This document shows, in pieces, positions 43,168-52,093 of a stretch of 64,000 bases of DNA. Position 1 is the stretch's first letter; each line of letters starts with the position of its first letter. The notes under the pieces were generated by a model that made no database searches, had not been told where the DNA came from, and saw nothing but the letters and a program-made list of their open reading frames with translations. Location of the stretch: positions 496,001-560,000 of the forward strand of contig CAZUJL010000001.1 of NCBI GenBank assembly GCA_964620045.1, read 5' to 3'. The DNA comes from VFKU01 sp964620045. Lineage in GTDB: Bacteria; Hydrogenedentota; Hydrogenedentia; Hydrogenedentales; GCA-2746185. Made by a program: the position numbers and the translations under genes.

Positions 43168-44196
43168 ATGCCCGTCGTGAATTTCGAGAAATACTGTGAA
43201 ATGCTGGATCGCGCAACCAAGGGAAAGTTCGCTTACCCCGCGATCAACGCTTCCAACATGGAAACGATCAACGCGGCGCTGGAAGGCTTCGCGGCGGCCA
43301 AGAGCGACGGCATCATCCAGATGTCCACGGGCGCGGGCGAGTTTGCCTCCGGCAGCGCGAAGAAAATGGCCGTTGGCGCGATTTCGCTGGCCGAGCACGC
43401 CCACCGCGTCGCCGGGTTGTACGACATCAACATCGCCCTGCACACGGACCACTGCGTGCCGGAGAAGGTCGAGACCTTCATGATTCCGCTTATCGAAGAA
43501 ACCGAGCGGCGCATCAAGGAAGGCAAGGGACCGCTGTACAACAGCCACATGTTCGACGGCAGCGAGCTTCCGCTGGACAAGAACATGGAGACCGCCGTGG
43601 CGCTGATGAAGCGCATGCAGAAAAATAACCAGATGCTCGAAATCGAAGCCGGCGTCGTCGGCGGCGAGGAAGACGGCATCGACAATACCGGCGCGCCGAA
43701 AGAAAAATTGTACACGACCCCGGAGGACATGGTGGCGGTGTACGAAGCGATGTCCAAGGTGCCGGGCGCGAAATACATGTTCGCGGCGACCTTCGGCAAC
43801 GTGCACGGCGTGTACAAGCCGGGCAACGTGAAGCTGAAGCCGGAAATCCTCAAGAACGGCCAGGCGGCTGTTACGAAGAAATACGGCGCGAACGCCGCGT
43901 TCTGGCTCGTGTTCCACGGCGGTTCGGGCTCGACGCAGGAAGAGATTCACGAGACGCTGAACTACGGCGTCATCAAGATGAACGTCGACACCGACTGCCA
44001 GTACGCCTTCACGCGGCCGATCGCGGACCACATGATGAAGAACTACGACGGCGTGCTGAAGATCGACGGCGAAGTGGGCAGCAAGAAAGCCTACGACCCG
44101 CGCGCCTACCTGAAGGCGGGCCGCTCGAGTATGGCCGCGCGCGTGAAGCAGGCGTGCATCGATCTGAAGTCCGACGGGAAGACCATGGGCCGCTAA
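43168..44196 (+). CDS. fba: class II fructose-bisphosphate aldolase
   Basis: A 342-residue zinc aldolase of the long class IIA type. Metal and substrate residues are in LHTDHC (catalytic Asp and zinc His), EIEAGVVGGEEDG, FAATFGNVHGVY (zinc His) and VFHGGSGS (zinc His and phosphate loop). It cleaves fructose 1,6-bisphosphate to dihydroxyacetone phosphate and glyceraldehyde 3-phosphate in glycolysis and gluconeogenesis. An AAGGA site precedes the ATG; ispH follows 22 bases after the stop and may be co-transcribed. Confidence 0.94.
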   Translation: MPVVNFEKYCEMLDRATKGKFAYPAINASNMETINAALEGFAAAKSDGIIQMSTGAGEFASGSAKKMAVGAISLAEHAHRVAGLYDINIALHTDHCVPEKVETFMIPLIEETERRIKEGKGPLYNSHMFDGSELPLDKNMETAVALMKRMQKNNQMLEIEAGVVGGEEDGIDNTGAPKEKLYTTPEDMVAVYEAMSKVPGAKYMFAATFGNVHGVYKPGNVKLKPEILKNGQAAVTKKYGANAAFWLVFHGGSGSTQEEIHETLNYGVIKMNVDTDCQYAFTRPIADHMMKNYDGVLKIDGEVGSKKAYDPRAYLKAGRSSMAARVKQACIDLKSDGKTMGR

Positions 44197-44218
44197 GGCG
44201 CCCCGGAGTGCGTGCACG

Positions 44219-45139
44219 ATGAAGATATTGCTGGCCAAGCCGCGCGGGTTTTGCGCGGGCGTTGAACGGGCGATCGTCTGCGTGGAGCAGGCGCTCGAAC
44301 GCTACGGCGCGCCGGTCTATGTGCTGAACGACATCGTGCACAACAAGGCGGTGGTGGACGACCTGAAAAGCAAGGGCGCCATCTTCGTCAAAAATCTCGA
44401 CGACGTACCCGCCGGCGCGCACCTGCTGTTCAGTGCGCACGGCGTGGGCCCGGAGCGCTGGGCGCATGCCGAGCGCCTGAAGCTTGAAGTGATCGACGCG
44501 ACGTGTCCGCTCGTGGAGAAGGTGCACTACGAAGCGCGGCGCTTCGCGTCGAAGGATTTCACCATCGTCCTCGTCGGCGAAGAAGGCCACGACGAAACCG
44601 TCGGCACGATGGGCTGGGCGCCGGAACACATCCGCCGTATCATGACCGTCGCCGAGGCCGAGGCGCTGCAGGTGCCCGACGAGAACAAAGTCGCCTTCAT
44701 TACGCAGACCACGCTGAGCGTGGAAGACTGCGACGTCGTGGTGGCCGCGCTGCGCAAACGCTTCCCGAATATCCAGGGCCCGCCGAAGGCCGACATTTGC
44801 TATGCGACCTCGAACCGGCAGGCGGCCGTGCGCGCGCTCGTGCCGGATGTCGATCTCGTGCTGGTGGTGGGCGATCGCGAGAGCGCGAACAGCACGCGCC
44901 TGGCGGAGATTTCCGCGGAATATGGCAAGCCGAGCTTCCTCATCAGCAATGCCGCCTCGATCCGCGACGAGTGGATGCGCGGCGTGAATACCGTGCTGGT
45001 GACTTCCGGTGCGTCGGTGCCGGAGCGGCTAGTAAAAGAAGTCCTCACGCATCTTGGACGTTTCGGCGCGACCGAAGTGCAGGAATGCGAGCTCGTTCAG
45101 GAAGACGTGCACTTCCGCCTGCCGGCGACCATCGCCTGA
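44219..45139 (+). CDS. ispH: 4-hydroxy-3-methylbut-2-enyl diphosphate reductase
   Basis: A 306-residue IspH/LytB protein, the last step of the MEP isoprenoid pathway. The three cluster cysteines are in RGFCAG (Cys12), DATCP and DICYATSNRQ. Substrate residues are in NDIVHN, FSAHGVGPE, EEGHDETVGTMG and SANSTRL. Length is normal. It lies right after the aldolase, which supplies triose phosphate, an MEP precursor, though this order may be chance. Confidence 0.95.
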   Translation: MKILLAKPRGFCAGVERAIVCVEQALERYGAPVYVLNDIVHNKAVVDDLKSKGAIFVKNLDDVPAGAHLLFSAHGVGPERWAHAERLKLEVIDATCPLVEKVHYEARRFASKDFTIVLVGEEGHDETVGTMGWAPEHIRRIMTVAEAEALQVPDENKVAFITQTTLSVEDCDVVVAALRKRFPNIQGPPKADICYATSNRQAAVRALVPDVDLVLVVGDRESANSTRLAEISAEYGKPSFLISNAASIRDEWMRGVNTVLVTSGASVPERLVKEVLTHLGRFGATEVQECELVQEDVHFRLPATIA

Positions 45140-45174
45140 ATTCCCCGGCGACGTTCCTATGCTAGACTCGGTGC

Positions 45175-48006
45175 GTGTCGAATTCTCTGCCTGCCCTGCA
45201 TGATCTCGCCGCGACCCGCGCGGATATTCGTTTCGACGCGCTGACGCGCCGGCTCTTCGCCACCGACGCCTCCATCTATCAAATTGAACCCAAGGGCGTA
45301 GCGTTTCCAAAGTCGTCCGCGGAGACCTCGGCCTTCGTGCAGGCGGCGGCCTCGGACAATGTCAGCGTGATTCCGCGCGGCGCGGGCACAGGTCTCGTAG
45401 GCGGAGCGATCGGCGACGGCCTTGTGATTGATCAGGCCCGGCACAATCGCCGCATCACGCGGCTGAACGTCGATGCGCGCACGGTGCATGTCGAAGCCGG
45501 CGTCGTGCTCGACCAACTCAATGCCTACCTGCGGCCGCACGGCTTGCGATTCGGGCCGGATGTCGCCACGAGTTCGCGCGCGACGCTCGGCGGCATGATC
45601 GCGAACAATTCCTCCGGCTCTCATGTGCCGGTGTATGGCACGACGATCGACCATGTGCGTTCGATCGATTTCGTGCTTGCCGATGGTCGTCAGGTGATCA
45701 TCGGCTCCGAGGCCGGCGATCTCGAGTTCATTCATGCGCGCGCGGCGGCGATTCTGGAGCCCTGCCGCGCGGAACTGGACGCGCGCATGCCACCCGGCCT
45801 GCTCAAGCGCTGGCCTGGCTATGGCATCGAAGACTGGTTGCGACGCGGCGCGGCATTGCCGTGGCTCATCGGCGGCAGCGAAGGCACGCTGGGCATCATT
45901 AGCGGCGCGGAACTTGCCCTGCATCCCCTGCCCACGCGCAAAGGCCTCGGCGCGATTTCGTTCGCGACCGTCGCCGACGCGATGCAGGCCGCCGTCGTGC
46001 TACTGGATTTGCACGCGGCCGCAATCGAGCACATCGATCGCGTGCTATTCGAACAAACGCGCGGCCAGCTCGCGTTTCGCAAGGGCCGTGCGTTGCTTGG
46101 GCTTGATGAGGCGCCGTGCGAAGCGATCTTGCTGGTGGAATTTTTCGGCGATGTCGACGCGCCGCTCGCCGAATTGCGACGCCGGAATCTCGGCCTGCGC
46201 ACGCGCACCTTTACGGCAAACGACGACATGGACGCCATCTGGAACGTACGCAAGGCCGGGCTCTCGCTACTGTCCGGCTGCGTGGGCGCGGCCAAACCTG
46301 TGACGGGCATCGAAGACACCTGCGTGCGCCCGCAAGACCTGGCGGAATACGTACGGGCGCTGCAGGGCGTGCTGTGGCCGCTGGGACTAAAGGCGTCGTT
46401 TTACGGCCACGCGGCGGCTGGCTTGCTTCACGTGCGGCCGGTGCTCGATCTGCATTCGGCCGATGATCTGCGCAAATTCCGGAAACTCGGCGACGAAGTT
46501 TCGACGATTGTGAAACAGTTCAAGGGATCCATCTCGGCGGAGCACGGTGTTGGCCTTGCGCGCACGGAGTATATGGCCGCGCACCTGGGCCCGACGCTCA
46601 CCGAGGCCATGCGCGAGATCAAAACCACCTTCGATCCGAAAAACGTGTTCAACCCCGGCAAGCTCGTGCACGACGGGCGGTATCGATTCGACACGCGGTT
46701 GCGCTGGGGCGCGGGGTATCACCTCGAGTTGCCGTTCGCGCCGAAGCTCGAATTCGCATTTAAGGATCAGTCCTTCGTCGGCAATCTCGAACAATGCAAC
46801 GGCTGCGGCGGGTGTCGCAAGGACGCACCGACGATGTGCCCAACGTATATCGCGACGGGCGAAGAAATCATGTCCACACGCGGCCGCGCGAACGTGATCC
46901 GCGCGGCGCTGGATGGCACGCTCGAGGGCGGTCTTGCGTCGGCGGAACTCGAAGCCGCGCTGTCGAATTGCCTGTCCTGTAAGGCCTGCACGACGGAATG
47001 CCCGAGCAACGTAAACCTTGCGCTGCTCAAAGCCGAACTGAACCACGCAAAACATCGACAGTTAGGTTTGCCGTTGCGCGATCGTCTGCTGAGCCGCGTC
47101 GATCTGATCGGCGCGATGGGCAGCCGCGCGCCAACGCTGGCCAATGCGGCGTTGTCGTTCGGGCCTGCGCGTCGCGCGATGCAGGGCGCGGTCGGGCTTT
47201 CGGCGGAACGGCCACTGCCAAAATTCGCGCGCGAGCGCTTCGACGAATGGTTTGCGCGGCACAAGCCGAATCGCGTGCCCACGCGCGGACGCGTCGTGCT
47301 GTGGGACGATTGCTTCACGCGCTACTACGACCCGAAGATCGGCATGGCGGCCGTGCAGGTGCTGGAAGCGGCCGGATTCGAGGCGGTGTTGCCCAAGGAT
47401 CGCGCGTGTTGCGGTCGACCGGCGTTCAGCCTCGGGCGGCTCGACCTTGCGGAAGAATGGGCCGAGCACAACGCGAATCTGCTCTCGCGCATTGACGAAG
47501 ATACACCCATCCTGTTTCTCGAACCGTCGTGTTTTTCGATGATGTACGACGACTATCGCGAGCTGGATGTGCTCGGCTCCGACAATCTCCGCGGCCGCGC
47601 GCGGCTCTTCGAGCAATTCCTGGCGGAGGTGTTGGATCGGGACCCCTTCGCCCTGCGCTTCAAGCCGATGTCCGCGCGGGCGGCCATACACACGCATTGC
47701 CATGCAAAAGCGCTCACCGGAACCGGCGCGACGCCGCGCGTGCTGGGGCGTGTGCCGGAGTGCGACGCGCGGGTGCTGGATACGGCGTGCTGCGGCATGG
47801 CCGGGGCCTTCGGCGCGCTGGCGGAGAAGCAGGAACTCTCGGGGAAACTGGGCGCGTTGTTGGCAGAAAAACTCGAAGACGCGCCCGCGGATGCCTTTGT
47901 AATCGCGTCCGGTACAAGCTGTCGTCAACAGATCGAATACACAACGAATCGCCGCCCCTTGCACGTGGCGGAATTCCTGGCGATGGCGCTGGAGCCGACG
48001 CGGTGA
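45175..48006 (+). CDS. FAD-linked oxidase - Fe-S oxidoreductase fusion (YdiJ/GlcD-GlcF-like)
   Basis: A 943-residue fusion. Residues about 20-230 form a PCMH-type FAD domain (IPRGAGTGLVGGAIGDGLV, then SSRATLGGMIANNSSGSH); about 240-510 the FAD-oxidase C-terminal domain with KGSISAEHGVG; about 540-620 two 4Fe-4S motifs (CNGCGGCRKDAPTMCP and CLSCKACTTECP); then two CCG half-domains (CCGRPAF near 743, CCGMAGAFG near 871) typical of GlcF and heterodisulfide-reductase subunits. It resembles YdiJ, which oxidises D-2-hydroxy acids such as D-2-hydroxyglutarate or D-lactate and passes electrons to quinone. It starts at GTG with no clear ribosome binding site. The next gene overlaps by four bases. Confidence 0.9.
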   Translation: MSNSLPALHDLAATRADIRFDALTRRLFATDASIYQIEPKGVAFPKSSAETSAFVQAAASDNVSVIPRGAGTGLVGGAIGDGLVIDQARHNRRITRLNVDARTVHVEAGVVLDQLNAYLRPHGLRFGPDVATSSRATLGGMIANNSSGSHVPVYGTTIDHVRSIDFVLADGRQVIIGSEAGDLEFIHARAAAILEPCRAELDARMPPGLLKRWPGYGIEDWLRRGAALPWLIGGSEGTLGIISGAELALHPLPTRKGLGAISFATVADAMQAAVVLLDLHAAAIEHIDRVLFEQTRGQLAFRKGRALLGLDEAPCEAILLVEFFGDVDAPLAELRRRNLGLRTRTFTANDDMDAIWNVRKAGLSLLSGCVGAAKPVTGIEDTCVRPQDLAEYVRALQGVLWPLGLKASFYGHAAAGLLHVRPVLDLHSADDLRKFRKLGDEVSTIVKQFKGSISAEHGVGLARTEYMAAHLGPTLTEAMREIKTTFDPKNVFNPGKLVHDGRYRFDTRLRWGAGYHLELPFAPKLEFAFKDQSFVGNLEQCNGCGGCRKDAPTMCPTYIATGEEIMSTRGRANVIRAALDGTLEGGLASAELEAALSNCLSCKACTTECPSNVNLALLKAELNHAKHRQLGLPLRDRLLSRVDLIGAMGSRAPTLANAALSFGPARRAMQGAVGLSAERPLPKFARERFDEWFARHKPNRVPTRGRVVLWDDCFTRYYDPKIGMAAVQVLEAAGFEAVLPKDRACCGRPAFSLGRLDLAEEWAEHNANLLSRIDEDTPILFLEPSCFSMMYDDYRELDVLGSDNLRGRARLFEQFLAEVLDRDPFALRFKPMSARAAIHTHCHAKALTGTGATPRVLGRVPECDARVLDTACCGMAGAFGALAEKQELSGKLGALLAEKLEDAPADAFVIASGTSCRQQIEYTTNRRPLHVAEFLAMALEPTR

Positions 48007-49667
48007 GTGCGGACTCGGCCGAGGACAACCTCGCGCGCGTTATCCACTACCACGATCGCACGAAACACGACTTCAACCGTTCCGCGCGCGGGCCGGGGTA
48101 TCTCGATTGGGCAAACCAGCCCGATCCGTTTCGGCGTTACGATGGCGCGCCGTTGTATTTGCTGCCGCTTGACGAAAGCGAGCCGGCGACGCCTTACGAA
48201 AGTCTGTATGCGCGCGCTGTGAAGCCGCGCGCGCTGGACGTCCATTCGCTCGGCTGGTTTTTGGAATGTTCGCTCGGGGTATCCGCGACAAAATCCGCGG
48301 GCGGTTCGACGTGGAAACTGCGGTGCAATCCTTCCAGCGGCAACCTCCATCCGACCGAGGGGTATGTGCTTGCGCCGGCACTTTCTGAATTGTCAGAGAC
48401 CCCCGGCGTCTATCACTACCGCGCCGACGAGCATGCCTTGGAACAACGGTGCGCATTATCCGCCGATGCCTGGAATGCTCTCGCGAATGAGTTCCCGGCG
48501 GGCACATTTTTCGCCGGGCTAAGCTCGATTCACTGGCGCGAGGCATGGAAGTACGGCGAGCGTGCGTTCCGTTACTGCAACCACGATGTCGGCCACGCAC
48601 TTGGCGCGCTGCGCTATGCCGCCGCGGCCCTTGGCTGGCGGTGCGTACTGCTGCGTGGATTGAGTGACGGCGACATCGCGTCGTTGCTGGGCCTTGCGCA
48701 GAACGACACGGCCGCGGAGCCGGAACATCCCGATCTGATGATCGCGATCGTAACCAGCGAGGACGATCATTCGACGCCTACAATGCTTGCAACCGAAACC
48801 TATACCGCTGGAAGCGACTGGCGTGGCACGCCAAATGCCCTCAGCGATGAGCATGTCGACTGGGCCGTTATCGGCGAAACGGCCGCAGCCTGCATTAAAC
48901 CGCGCACCGAGACTGCACCGCACACGATAACGACCAATACGCGCGCAATCACGGCATCTCACATCACGGAGATCACCGCGGGGCGAATCTTTCGCCAGCG
49001 GCGCAGCGCGATCGACATGGACGGAGTATCCACGCTTTCGCGCGAAGTGTTCTATACGATGCTGGAACGTGTGATGCCGCGCGATGGGCGGCCGCCTTTC
49101 GACGTGTGGAGGTACTCGCCGGAGATCCACCTTGGGCTGTTCGTGCATCGCGTCGAAAACCTTGCGCCGGGACTTTATTTCTTACTGCGCAATGCCGCAC
49201 ACCAAGACGCGCTCAAATCGGAAATGCGGACAGACTTCATCTGGGCCGCGCCGCAGGACTGCCCCCCACACCTTCCGCTGTATCACCTCGCCAGCGGCGA
49301 CGGCCGCGGACTCGCGGCGCAGTTAAGTTGCATGCAGAGCATCGCCGGGGCCGGCGCGTTCAGCCTGGGCATGATCGCGCGTTTCGAGGCGCCATTGCGC
49401 GAACACGGCGCCTGGTTTTATCCCCGCCTCTTCTGGGAGGCCGGCCTGATCGGGCAGGCGCTGTACCTCGAGGCGGAGGCCGTCGGCCTGCGCGCCACGG
49501 GCATCGGGTGCTACTTCGACGATCCGGTGCACCGCGTCTTCGGTCTGCGCGGCCATGCGTTCCAGTCGCTATACCACTTCACAATCGGCGGGCCCGTGGA
49601 CGACCCGCGCCTGACGAATCTGCCGCCGTACAGCGCTGAGCGGCGCGCGCGGCGCGGTTGGGTGTAA
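48003..49667 (+). CDS. SagB/ThcOx-type double nitroreductase-like protein
   Basis: A 554-residue protein with two nitroreductase-fold halves, of the kind seen in SagB-like dehydrogenases. The first half has CNPSSGNLHPTEGYVL and WKYGERAFRYCNHDVGHAL; the second has RRSAIDMDG and FWEAGLIGQALYLEAEAVGLRATGIG with PVHRVFG. SagB proteins use FMN to oxidise azolines to azoles in peptide natural products, but no precursor peptide or YcaO cyclase is visible here. It starts with GTG overlapping the stop of the oxidoreductase gene (GTGA), so the two are translationally coupled and may act on one redox substrate. Confidence 0.83.
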   Translation: MSADSAEDNLARVIHYHDRTKHDFNRSARGPGYLDWANQPDPFRRYDGAPLYLLPLDESEPATPYESLYARAVKPRALDVHSLGWFLECSLGVSATKSAGGSTWKLRCNPSSGNLHPTEGYVLAPALSELSETPGVYHYRADEHALEQRCALSADAWNALANEFPAGTFFAGLSSIHWREAWKYGERAFRYCNHDVGHALGALRYAAAALGWRCVLLRGLSDGDIASLLGLAQNDTAAEPEHPDLMIAIVTSEDDHSTPTMLATETYTAGSDWRGTPNALSDEHVDWAVIGETAAACIKPRTETAPHTITTNTRAITASHITEITAGRIFRQRRSAIDMDGVSTLSREVFYTMLERVMPRDGRPPFDVWRYSPEIHLGLFVHRVENLAPGLYFLLRNAAHQDALKSEMRTDFIWAAPQDCPPHLPLYHLASGDGRGLAAQLSCMQSIAGAGAFSLGMIARFEAPLREHGAWFYPRLFWEAGLIGQALYLEAEAVGLRATGIGCYFDDPVHRVFGLRGHAFQSLYHFTIGGPVDDPRLTNLPPYSAERRARRGWV

Positions 49668-49699
49668 AATCCCTGCGGGGAACGGGGGACGCTCGCCGC

Positions 49700-50281
49700 A
49701 TGACGCCGGATCAACTCAATGCTTACTGGACGCGCACGTTTCCAGAGTGTCCGCCCGTCGGGTTTCTGCTCAAGCACATCTACAAAGATCGCGTTGCGCG
49801 CTTCCGCAGCTTTGAGAATGGCAAGAAGCACGCGGCCGCCGAACCAGATTACGTCCAGGTGTGCGCGCGGCAAAACACGTTGCTCGATCATTTGTTCGTC
49901 GGCGAGCCGCAGGTCGTGCTGATTACGACCATTCCATCGGACAACGAGATGCCACCGAAGAACGCGCCGTCGTTTCTGAACTTCGATCCGAACGGCCGCT
50001 TCGTGCACAGCCTCGGCATGCACGAATTCCAACTGGAGTTTCAAACGCCGTCGTACTGGCATTTGTTTATGAGCAGCTCGGATTTCGCGCCCGGTTGTTT
50101 CGATCCCGTCCTGCGCGCGGCCGCGGAGGACATGGCGGTCGCGGGCGTGGTCAATGTGATTTTTCTCGGGCCGTCGTCGCGCCGATTGCTGCACGTCTAC
50201 CCCGGCGGCGCGGACGCCATTCTCGAAAACGATATGAAGCGCGAACAAATCCAGTCGCGCTATGCGGACTGGTCCGCCTGA
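49700..50281 (+). CDS. protein of unknown function
   Basis: A 193-residue cytoplasmic protein without recognised motifs. It contains aromatic-rich segments (YWTRTFPECPPVGFLLKHIYKDR at the start, split by a Pro-Pro; FQTPSYWHLFMSSSDF in the middle) and a strand VVNVIFLGPSSRRLLHVYPGG. It follows the double nitroreductase gene by 32 bases and may belong to the same operon. The ATG at 49700 fits the spacing better than an in-frame start at 49658 inside the preceding gene. Confidence 0.65.
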   Translation: MTPDQLNAYWTRTFPECPPVGFLLKHIYKDRVARFRSFENGKKHAAAEPDYVQVCARQNTLLDHLFVGEPQVVLITTIPSDNEMPPKNAPSFLNFDPNGRFVHSLGMHEFQLEFQTPSYWHLFMSSSDFAPGCFDPVLRAAAEDMAVAGVVNVIFLGPSSRRLLHVYPGGADAILENDMKREQIQSRYADWSA

Positions 50282-50284
50282 GCC

Positions 50285-50848
50285 TTACACGAAGAAGGGA
50301 TTGAACCGCCGCTCGACGCCGATGGTCGAGCACGGTCCGTGCCCCGGGCACACGATAGTGTCGTCCGGCAAGGTAAACAGGTTCTTGCGCACATTCTCGA
50401 TTTGCCGCGCGGAGTCTTCCGGATTGGACGTGCCGCCCACCGAGCCCGCGAACAACGCATCGCCGGTGAACACAATCCCCGGGAAAATCAGGCTCAAGGC
50501 AACCGCCGTGTGCCCGGCGGTGTCCACCGTACGCCCCGCCAACCGGCCGATCTGCACCGTATCGCCGGGTTGCGCGACCATAGCGCTCGCCACGCCACCC
50601 GGAGACGGAATCGCGCTAATCACGCGCGCGCCAAAATGTTTCGCGGCATCCGGGATGGCCTGGACATGGTCCCAATGCTCGTGCGTAACGAAAATGGTCG
50701 TGAGTTTCAGGTTGTGACGCTCGACATACTCCGGCAGGCGCAGATCGAAATCGCCGCAATCCACCAGCAGGGCCTCCCGCGTATCGGGGCAGGCGTAGAT
50801 AAACGAATTTACTTCGATCGGATTGAGCCGGAAGTGGCCGAGCATCAT
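50285..50848 (-). CDS. MBL-fold hydrolase, glyoxalase II-like
   Basis: A 187-residue metallo-beta-lactamase-fold protein. THEHWDH is the zinc motif; later ligands are in DTAGHTAVALS and FTGDALFAGSVGGT, and CPGHGPCST closes the site. This is the YcbL/GloB-like subgroup of about 200 residues that hydrolyses thioesters such as S-lactoylglutathione. The start overlaps the stop of the pentapeptide gene by four bases (ATGA), so it is the third gene of a coupled operon. Confidence 0.87.
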   Translation of the reverse strand: MMLGHFRLNPIEVNSFIYACPDTREALLVDCGDFDLRLPEYVERHNLKLTTIFVTHEHWDHVQAIPDAAKHFGARVISAIPSPGGVASAMVAQPGDTVQIGRLAGRTVDTAGHTAVALSLIFPGIVFTGDALFAGSVGGTSNPEDSARQIENVRKNLFTLPDDTIVCPGHGPCSTIGVERRFNPFFV

Positions 50849-51339
50849 TGCTTGATCCCGTCCAGCTTCGCGTTCTCCACGTTCGGCTTTCCCGAAACGT
50901 CGCGCAAGTCCGCGCCGGTCAGGTTCGCGCGCCGCATGATCGCGCGATCGAGATTCGCCTCCCGGAAGTCCGCACCCTGAAAGTCCGCGTTGCCGGGCCG
51001 CGCGTAGTACAAATTCGCGCGGCGAAAATCGGCGCCGTGTGCGCGTGTCCCCACCAGATTGCAGCGGCTCAATTCCGCATCGGCGAACACGGCCCCATCC
51101 GCAATCGCGCCGCCCAGCACGGCGAATTCGAGGTTGGCGCCGGTGAAATCCGCGCCGGCGCAGTCGGCCCCATCCAGAAAACACCCAAACAAATTCGCGC
51201 CGCGAAACACCGCGCCGGCCAGCGACATGCCGGACAGCCGCGCATGGCGCAGATCCGCGCCGGAAAAATCAGCACCGGAAAGATCGTGGCCGCGCAGGTC
51301 TCGTCCGCGCAGATCTTCATTGGCAAACGACGCCGACAT
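50845..51339 (-). CDS. pentapeptide repeat protein
   Basis: A 164-residue protein made almost wholly of A(D/N)LxX five-residue repeats (for example DLRGRDLRGHDLSGADFSGA, and later ADFRRANLYYARPGNADF), which fold as a right-handed beta-helix. No extra domain is seen. Some members protect DNA gyrase, but most have no known role. The ATG overlaps the stop of the preceding gene by one base; a longer frame to 51468 would overlap it fully and is rejected. Confidence 0.88.
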   Translation of the reverse strand: MSASFANEDLRGRDLRGHDLSGADFSGADLRHARLSGMSLAGAVFRGANLFGCFLDGADCAGADFTGANLEFAVLGGAIADGAVFADAELSRCNLVGTRAHGADFRRANLYYARPGNADFQGADFREANLDRAIMRRANLTGADLRDVSGKPNVENAKLDGIKQ

Positions 51340-51965
51340 CAATGCACGTCCTGCTTGGACAATTTCGCTTCGGCCCAGTCGGCATAAAACGCGACTTCCT
51401 TGATACAGGCGCGAAATTCCGCCGGCGTGGCCTTCTGCGCGCGCAAGGAATGCACCAGCTCGAACCACGCCTGGCCGTCCTCATCGACAATCGCGAAGCT
51501 GGAATGCGGCAGGCGTTCGTTGGTGCGTAGCGCCCATTCAAAATGTTTCGCATCCACCGGGCCGCAACGGCTGCGCACACGGATCGTCTGCGCGCCGGCC
51601 TCGGAGGTGCCGTGCGAGGCAAATACCTTCTGCGTGCGCCCGTCCTTCAGCGTGACGATGATTTCGTAGCCGCCGTCGGCCGCGCGCGCACTGCGTTTGC
51701 CCGGCCGTTCGATGGCCCGCACGAGTTCATCCAGCGTGAGCAATGCTTCCTTGCTGGTGCGCCCGGCATCGCGCCAGGTGGCATCGCCGAGCGCCCGCTG
51801 CACCGCGGCGCGCACATCGGTGTCCGTATCCTCGGCAAACATCGCCAGGGCACCGCGCGCACGCGAGACGACCTTGCCCAGAAAATCGGCCGCGTCGCGC
51901 CGGGTCACCCAAGTGCCGCCGCGGTTCGACAGTTGCGCCACCGCGCGATCGAGATCGTCTGCCAT
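51339..51965 (-). CDS. protein of unknown function, YbjN-like C-terminal part
   Basis: A 208-residue protein. The N-terminal 100 residues are helical and charged; the C-terminal 100 (FEWALRTNERLPHSSFAIVDEDG, then WFELVHSLRAQKATPAEF) resemble the YbjN/secretion-chaperone-like fold, which usually binds partner proteins. This is a weak similarity. GGAGGAGG before the ATG is one of the strongest ribosome binding sites in the window. First gene of a three-gene operon with overlapping ends. Confidence 0.65.
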   Translation of the reverse strand: MADDLDRAVAQLSNRGGTWVTRRDAADFLGKVVSRARGALAMFAEDTDTDVRAAVQRALGDATWRDAGRTSKEALLTLDELVRAIERPGKRSARAADGGYEIIVTLKDGRTQKVFASHGTSEAGAQTIRVRSRCGPVDAKHFEWALRTNERLPHSSFAIVDEDGQAWFELVHSLRAQKATPAEFRACIKEVAFYADWAEAKLSKQDVH

Positions 51966-52038
51966 GCGCACCTCCTCCGGACCGGCCATTGTAGCGAACC
52001 CGCCCCCTTCATATACCACGTATTCGGGCGGCGTATTC

Positions 52039-52068
52039 TTGACCCATCGCGAAGGCGCGCCCTATCAT
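52039..52068 (+). promoter_or_regulatory. promoter of folD
   Basis: TTGACC at 52039-52044 and TATCAT at 52063-52068, 18 bases apart; the start site would lie near 52075, about 20 bases before the folD ATG. Confidence 0.62.
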
Positions 52069-52093
52069 GCCCGCTCAAACTCCGGGGGCGCGC

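Noticed and set aside
47529..48002. N-terminal extension of the double nitroreductase frame
   Set aside because: It lies inside the oxidoreductase gene in another frame; the GTG overlapping that gene's stop is the natural start.
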